Shown here: one piece after another, positions 60,468 to 64,000 of the stretch
Layout: each line of letters starts with the position of its first letter
How positions within the stretch are numbered: the first letter of the stretch is position 1
Assembly (NCBI RefSeq): GCF_006175995.1
Contig: NZ_VDMB01000003.1
Location: forward strand, 24,232-88,231
Direction: 5' to 3'
Length of the DNA: 64,000 nt
From: Desulfobotulus mexicanus
GTDB lineage: Bacteria; Desulfobacterota; Desulfobacteria; Desulfobacterales; ASO4-4
Translations under genes and position numbers: made by a program
Notes under the pieces: model-generated
Databases searched by the model: none
Told to the model about the DNA's origin: nothing
Seen by the model: only the letters and a program-made list of their open reading frames with translations

Positions 60468-61993
60468 ACAATTATGATCTCATTGTCATCGGAGGCGGCA
60501 TTACAGGGGCAGGCATCTTTCGCGAAGCTGCAGCCATAGGCCTTTCAGTCCTCCTCCTTGAAGGATCTGACTTCAGCTCCGGCACATCGGGCAGGTCTTC
60601 CAAACTGGTGCACGGCGGGCTGCGCTACCTGAAACAGGGGCATCTGCACCTTACTCTGGATTCCGTCCGGCACCGGGAAAGACTTCTCCGGGAGCTGCCG
60701 GGACTTGTAACAGAACTTCCCTTTCTCATGCCCATGTACAGGGATGGCGGACCTTCGCTTCTGCAGATGAAGGCAGGACTCTTTCTCTATGATCTTATGG
60801 CAGGGAAACAACGCCACTCATTTAAAAGTCTTGAAAACATCCGCTTTAACCTTCCCGGAATACGAAATGAAAAACTCTCCGGTGCCTTTAGCTTCCATGA
60901 TGCTCAGGTGGATGACAGCCGCCTTGTGCTGCGGCTCATCAGAGAAGCCCTTTGCCATGAAAAGGCCTTTGCCCAGAACTACACAAGGGTTACAAGCCTT
61001 GCAAAAAACAAAGAGGGCCGGGTGACAGGAGTCTGCGCCGAGGACAGGGAAACAGGGGAAAAAAGAAAATATTATGCCCCCCTTGTGGTCAATGCCACGG
61101 GTGTTTTTTCAGCGAGACTTCACCCCCTGCCTTCCAAAAAACTGCATATCCGGCCCTTAAGGGGAAGCCACCTTGTCTTTCCTTCCCATATTCTGCCCCT
61201 GAAAACAGCCGTGAGCTTTTTCCACCCCCATGATCAACGCCCGGTTTTTCTCATTCCATGGGAAGGTGCCCTGATTTTTGGCACCACAGACGAAGACAGC
61301 ACCCTGAAGGATGCGGAAAACCCCGTCATCACCAGAGATGAGGTTCTTTATCTCCTGACGGCACTGAAGCATCTTTTTCCGGATGCAGGATTCAGCGAAA
61401 AAAATATTCTCTCCACCTTTGCGGGGCTGCGACCCGTTGTAACGGAAAGCATGACCAAAAAACCCTCACAGGAATCAAGGGAGCATATAGTATGGCAGGC
61501 TCCGGGGCTTATCAGCGTAACGGGCGGCAAACTCACCACCTTCAGAAAACTGGCCTGGGATACTTTGAAGCTGGGCTGCCGCCAGCGCCATCTGCCCCAA
61601 CCCGACATCAAAACTCCCGTTGTTAAGGCCTTTTATCAGCCCTGCCCACCAAACCTGAATCCGAAATTATGGAAGCTGCTCTGCGGCCGCTACGGCAGTG
61701 ATGCACAATATCTTGAAACCCAAAACCCTGCCCTGCTTGAATTCATTCCCGGAACCCGTAATATCCTCGCAGAAATCCCCCTTGTCTGTCGGGATGCTTC
61801 CATACGCCATCTAGACGACCTTCTTCTGCGTCGCCTGCGCCTCGGCCTTGTTCTGGCCGATGGCGGCATGGACATGATGGAGGAAATCAGGGATCTGGCC
61901 CTGCCTGTTCTGGGCTGGAGCCCCGAAAAATGGAACCATGAGGTCCTGAGATACCATGCTCTCTGGCAGAAAAACCATGGAGTTCCCCGATGA
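60464..61993 (+). CDS. glpD: FAD-dependent glycerol-3-phosphate dehydrogenase (GlpD-like)
   Basis: 509 aa. N-terminal FAD-binding DLIVIGGGITGAGIFREAA (Rossmann GxGxxG) and the GlpD signature SGRSSKLVHGGLRYLKQ. Also VVNATGVFSA, RGSHLVFPSHIL and LIPWEGALIFGTTDEDS, then FAGLRPVV and SVTGGKLTTFRKLAWD. Oxidises sn-glycerol-3-phosphate to dihydroxyacetone phosphate, feeding the quinone pool. It is shorter at the C-terminus than some GlpD but complete in the core. The start overlaps the regulator stop and its stop overlaps the kinase start, so the three genes form a tight operon. Confidence 0.88.
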   Translation: MNNYDLIVIGGGITGAGIFREAAAIGLSVLLLEGSDFSSGTSGRSSKLVHGGLRYLKQGHLHLTLDSVRHRERLLRELPGLVTELPFLMPMYRDGGPSLLQMKAGLFLYDLMAGKQRHSFKSLENIRFNLPGIRNEKLSGAFSFHDAQVDDSRLVLRLIREALCHEKAFAQNYTRVTSLAKNKEGRVTGVCAEDRETGEKRKYYAPLVVNATGVFSARLHPLPSKKLHIRPLRGSHLVFPSHILPLKTAVSFFHPHDQRPVFLIPWEGALIFGTTDEDSTLKDAENPVITRDEVLYLLTALKHLFPDAGFSEKNILSTFAGLRPVVTESMTKKPSQESREHIVWQAPGLISVTGGKLTTFRKLAWDTLKLGCRQRHLPQPDIKTPVVKAFYQPCPPNLNPKLWKLLCGRYGSDAQYLETQNPALLEFIPGTRNILAEIPLVCRDASIRHLDDLLLRRLRLGLVLADGGMDMMEEIRDLALPVLGWSPEKWNHEVLRYHALWQKNHGVPR

Positions 61994-63540
61994 AAGATTG
62001 CATTCTGTCCATCGACTGCGGCACCCAGAGCCTGCGGGCCCATCTCTTTGATGCCGAAGGCCGCTTGTTGGCATCTGAAAAACGCTGCTACGCTCCCTAT
62101 GAAAGCCCCAAACCAGGGTGGGCAGAACAGGATGCACTGTTGTTCTGGGATAATCTCTGCAAAGCCTGCCTGAGCCTCAAGGAAAAAGCTCCGGAAGCAT
62201 TCTCCCGCATAGCAGGCATGGGCATCGCCACCCAGCGGGCCACCATGGTATGCCTGGACAGGATGGGTAACCCCCTGCGCCCGGCCATCACCTGGCTGGA
62301 TCAGCGCAAGGCCTCTCCTGTCTTGCAAGCGGGTTTGCTTTCTCCTTTTCTGCACCTTGCCGGAGCATCCCGGCTGGTGCACAAGGCCCAGACCGATGCC
62401 AAATGCAACTGGATAGCCCAGAACCAGCCGGGGCTCTGGAAAAAAACCGCCTGCTACATGCAGGTTTCTGGCTTTCTCAACCACAGACTAACGGGAAATT
62501 TCAGCGACTCCATAGCCTCACAGATCGGGCACCTCCCCTTTGATTATAAAAAACAGGCCTGGAGCGGTCCACTTTCCCTCAGCCGCCGCCTCTTTCCTGT
62601 TCCGGAAAATAAACTGCCGGAGCTTATCCCGCCCGGTGCTGTCCTCGGCAGGGTCACGGCCAGAGCATCCCTGGAAACGGGCATTCAGGAAGGTGTGCCC
62701 GTCATCGCCTGCGGATCGGACAAGGGATGTGAAACCTTAGGGGCCGGAGTTTTTCAGCCGGGTATGGCGAGTCTGAGCTTTGGAACCACGGCTACGGTAC
62801 AGACCACAACGAAGGATTATTTTGAACCCCTTCGCTTCATGCCCGCCTACCCGGCCCCGGTTCCCGGATACTACAATCCTGAGGTGGAGATCTTCCGGGG
62901 ATACTGGATGATAACCTGGTTCAAGAACGAATTCGGCCATCCTGAAACCCAGGAAGCCATGGAGTGCCAGCTTCCCGTGGAAATACTGCTGGACCGTCTT
63001 CTGGCCGAAACCCCTCCCGGAGCCATGGGCCTTGTACTGCAACCCTTCTGGAGTCCAGGTCTGCACCATCCGGACGCCAAGGGAAGCCTCATCGGGTTCG
63101 GAGACGTGCATACCCGGGCCCATGTATACAGGGCCGTTATCGAAGGACTGGCCTATGGTCTGCTGGACGGTCTGCACAGCATTGAAAAACGGGGAAAAAT
63201 TCCCATCCATACCCTTGCAGTTTCCGGAGGTGCTTCCCAAAGCGATGCAGTGTGTCAGATTTCTGCGGATATTTTCAACCGCCCTCTGGTGCGGGGGGAA
63301 ACCTGCGAGACCTCGGGCCTTGGGGCCGCTCTGGTCACGGCCGTAGGACTCGGCCTGCATCCGGATGTAACGACCGCCCTTTCCCGCATGGTACGGGTGC
63401 AGCAGCGTTTTGTCCCGGATGCCGACAATGTGAGACTTTATCATCGCCTTTACACCGAAGTGTACCAGCGCATGTACAAGGCCCTTGCCCCTCTGTACCG
63501 GAAAATCCGGGATATCACGGGGTATCCGGAAAGCCAGTGA
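61990..63540 (+). CDS. FGGY-family carbohydrate kinase (glycerol/xylulose kinase-like)
   Basis: 516 aa. FGGY kinase: N-terminal phosphate-binding LSIDCGTQSLRAHLFDAEG, substrate-side RPAITWLDQRK, catalytic region GVPVIACGSDKGCETLGAG, SFGTTATVQT, and ADP-binding LAVSGGASQSDAVCQISADIF with GAALVTAVGLG. The fold phosphorylates polyols or sugars. With GlpD and a FadR-type regulator in one operon, glycerol is a plausible substrate, but the family spans xylulose, ribulose and others and the specificity loop is not diagnostic to me. The start overlaps glpD by ATGA. A MITE-like repeat follows the stop directly. Confidence 0.87.
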   Translation: MKDCILSIDCGTQSLRAHLFDAEGRLLASEKRCYAPYESPKPGWAEQDALLFWDNLCKACLSLKEKAPEAFSRIAGMGIATQRATMVCLDRMGNPLRPAITWLDQRKASPVLQAGLLSPFLHLAGASRLVHKAQTDAKCNWIAQNQPGLWKKTACYMQVSGFLNHRLTGNFSDSIASQIGHLPFDYKKQAWSGPLSLSRRLFPVPENKLPELIPPGAVLGRVTARASLETGIQEGVPVIACGSDKGCETLGAGVFQPGMASLSFGTTATVQTTTKDYFEPLRFMPAYPAPVPGYYNPEVEIFRGYWMITWFKNEFGHPETQEAMECQLPVEILLDRLLAETPPGAMGLVLQPFWSPGLHHPDAKGSLIGFGDVHTRAHVYRAVIEGLAYGLLDGLHSIEKRGKIPIHTLAVSGGASQSDAVCQISADIFNRPLVRGETCETSGLGAALVTAVGLGLHPDVTTALSRMVRVQQRFVPDADNVRLYHRLYTEVYQRMYKALAPLYRKIRDITGYPESQ

Positions 63541-63544
63541 AAAG

Positions 63545-63827
63545 CTGCTAAGGTACGCAGGCCGTTTGTGAGTGACATTGCAATCGTTTCGGATCAGAGC
63601 TTCGCCGACCTGTGCGTAAAGAATCGCCAACTGTCCGAAGTCGGCACAAAAGGCAGCGTACTGAGCTTGCTATGATAATAAAAAAGTTCATCCTGCCTTT
63701 GCCGACAAGTTTTGGCGATTCAGCACAGGTCAAGAAGCTCCCGAATAAGATTGCGTCACAAACAAATGGCCTGTGTACCTGTAAGCCTGTTTAATGATTT
63801 AACAGCTACCAGATAACTTACTGAACA
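63545..63827. repeat. Palindromic MITE-like element, copy 2
   Basis: Inverted relative to copy 1 (51604-51943). Shares an identical 25-bp block at 63578-63602 and clear similarity to about 63780. The right end TACTGAACATT (63819-63829) matches the copy 1 terminus. The left terminal repeat is not evident and may have been lost next to the kinase stop at 63540. Arms such as AATCGCC-AACTGTCCGAAG and TGTCGGC..GGCGATT pair across the centre, giving one long hairpin with a loop near 63670-63690. No coding capacity is supported. Confidence 0.75.
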
Positions 63828-63853
63828 TTTAAGGCCCTGAAAGGAACCCCCAT

Positions 63854-64000
63854 GCCCTCCCACAGCCCATGGATTCACACCCCGCCCCCTGAAAAAAGCT
63901 TCCGCAGCATCTTCCGCTGGGGCGATCCCAACACTTTCAAGCACCCCAACTCCAGACTCCACGCCATGCTGAAAGAGACCTTCGGCCTTGGGGACAGGGA
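63854..64000 (+). CDS. N-terminus of probable FAD-linked oxidase (partial)
   Basis: Open frame from the ATG at 63854 (AAAGGAA about eight bases upstream) to the window edge, 49 codons. The start MPSHSPWIHTPP is followed by FRSIFRWGDP-x-TFKHP-x-SRLHAMLKETFGLG. This resembles the N-terminal lead of FAD-binding oxidases of the alkylglycerone-phosphate synthase / glycolate oxidase type found in deltaproteobacteria. With a GlpD-like enzyme and kinase upstream this would suit glycerol-phosphate or hydroxyacid metabolism. Too short for certainty. Confidence 0.45.

Overview
The window reads as chromosome of a strictly anaerobic Gram-negative bacterium, most likely a Desulfobacterota (former Deltaproteobacteria) sulfate reducer or close relative. 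This is inferred from gene content: a four-gene NAD(P)-linked [FeFe]-hydrogenase (hndABCD), pyruvate phosphate dikinase, a class III polyhydroxyalkanoate synthase (phaC/phaE), the two-subunit glycine decarboxylase, a DsrE-like protein, bacteriohemerythrin and DUF6485. An outer membrane is shown by kdsB and a TonB-dependent receptor. The genus cannot be fixed from sequence alone.

Left end (1-8341) is accessory DNA. An IS91-like transposase overlaps the end of a tyrosine recombinase that carries an A AAA AAG slippery site and an apparent -1 frameshift. Next comes a chromosomal integron. The integrase gene intI (about 7037-8341, plus strand) faces away from a cassette array that runs leftwards on the minus strand. 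The cassettes carry (i) a three-gene unit of membrane protein, C39-like cysteine peptidase and GNAT acetyltransferase, (ii) an ArsN2-type acetyltransferase, and (iii) a SEC-C/TPR protein with a HEPN-like RX4H motif. They are separated by attC sites at about 6519-6647, 4143-4230, 3497-3544 and 1504-1563. A symmetrical pair of divergent sigma-70-type promoters lies between intI and the array. IntI seems to lack a normal start codon.

8455-18784 is backbone: a PEP/pyruvate-binding protein, a hemerythrin with one metal ligand replaced, a PAS histidine kinase, a DUF2760 protein, PpiD, tRNA-Ala(GGC), a methyltransferase and a DsrE-like protein. 18974-28015 holds the kdsB-maf-yggS-queH-M48 protease run on the plus strand, then a PilB/GspE-type ATPase, a small membrane protein and an ABC-F ATPase on the minus strand. 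28553-34151 has ppdK and the PHA genes. 35801-40294 is the hydrogenase operon. 40510-45013 is a TonB receptor plus ABC importer of unknown substrate. 45088-49314 is the gcvH-gcvPA-gcvPB-lipB group. 49644-56173 is ispF-cysS-uvrB-uvrC. 57071-63540 carries a response regulator, an ARMT1-like protein and a FadR-type regulator / GlpD-like dehydrogenase / FGGY kinase operon. The window closes in the first codons of a probable FAD-linked oxidase.

A palindromic MITE-like repeat occurs twice in inverted orientation (51604-51943 and about 63545-63827). The most promising less-described material is the integron array, above all the three-gene cassette and the SEC-C/TPR/HEPN-like cassette.
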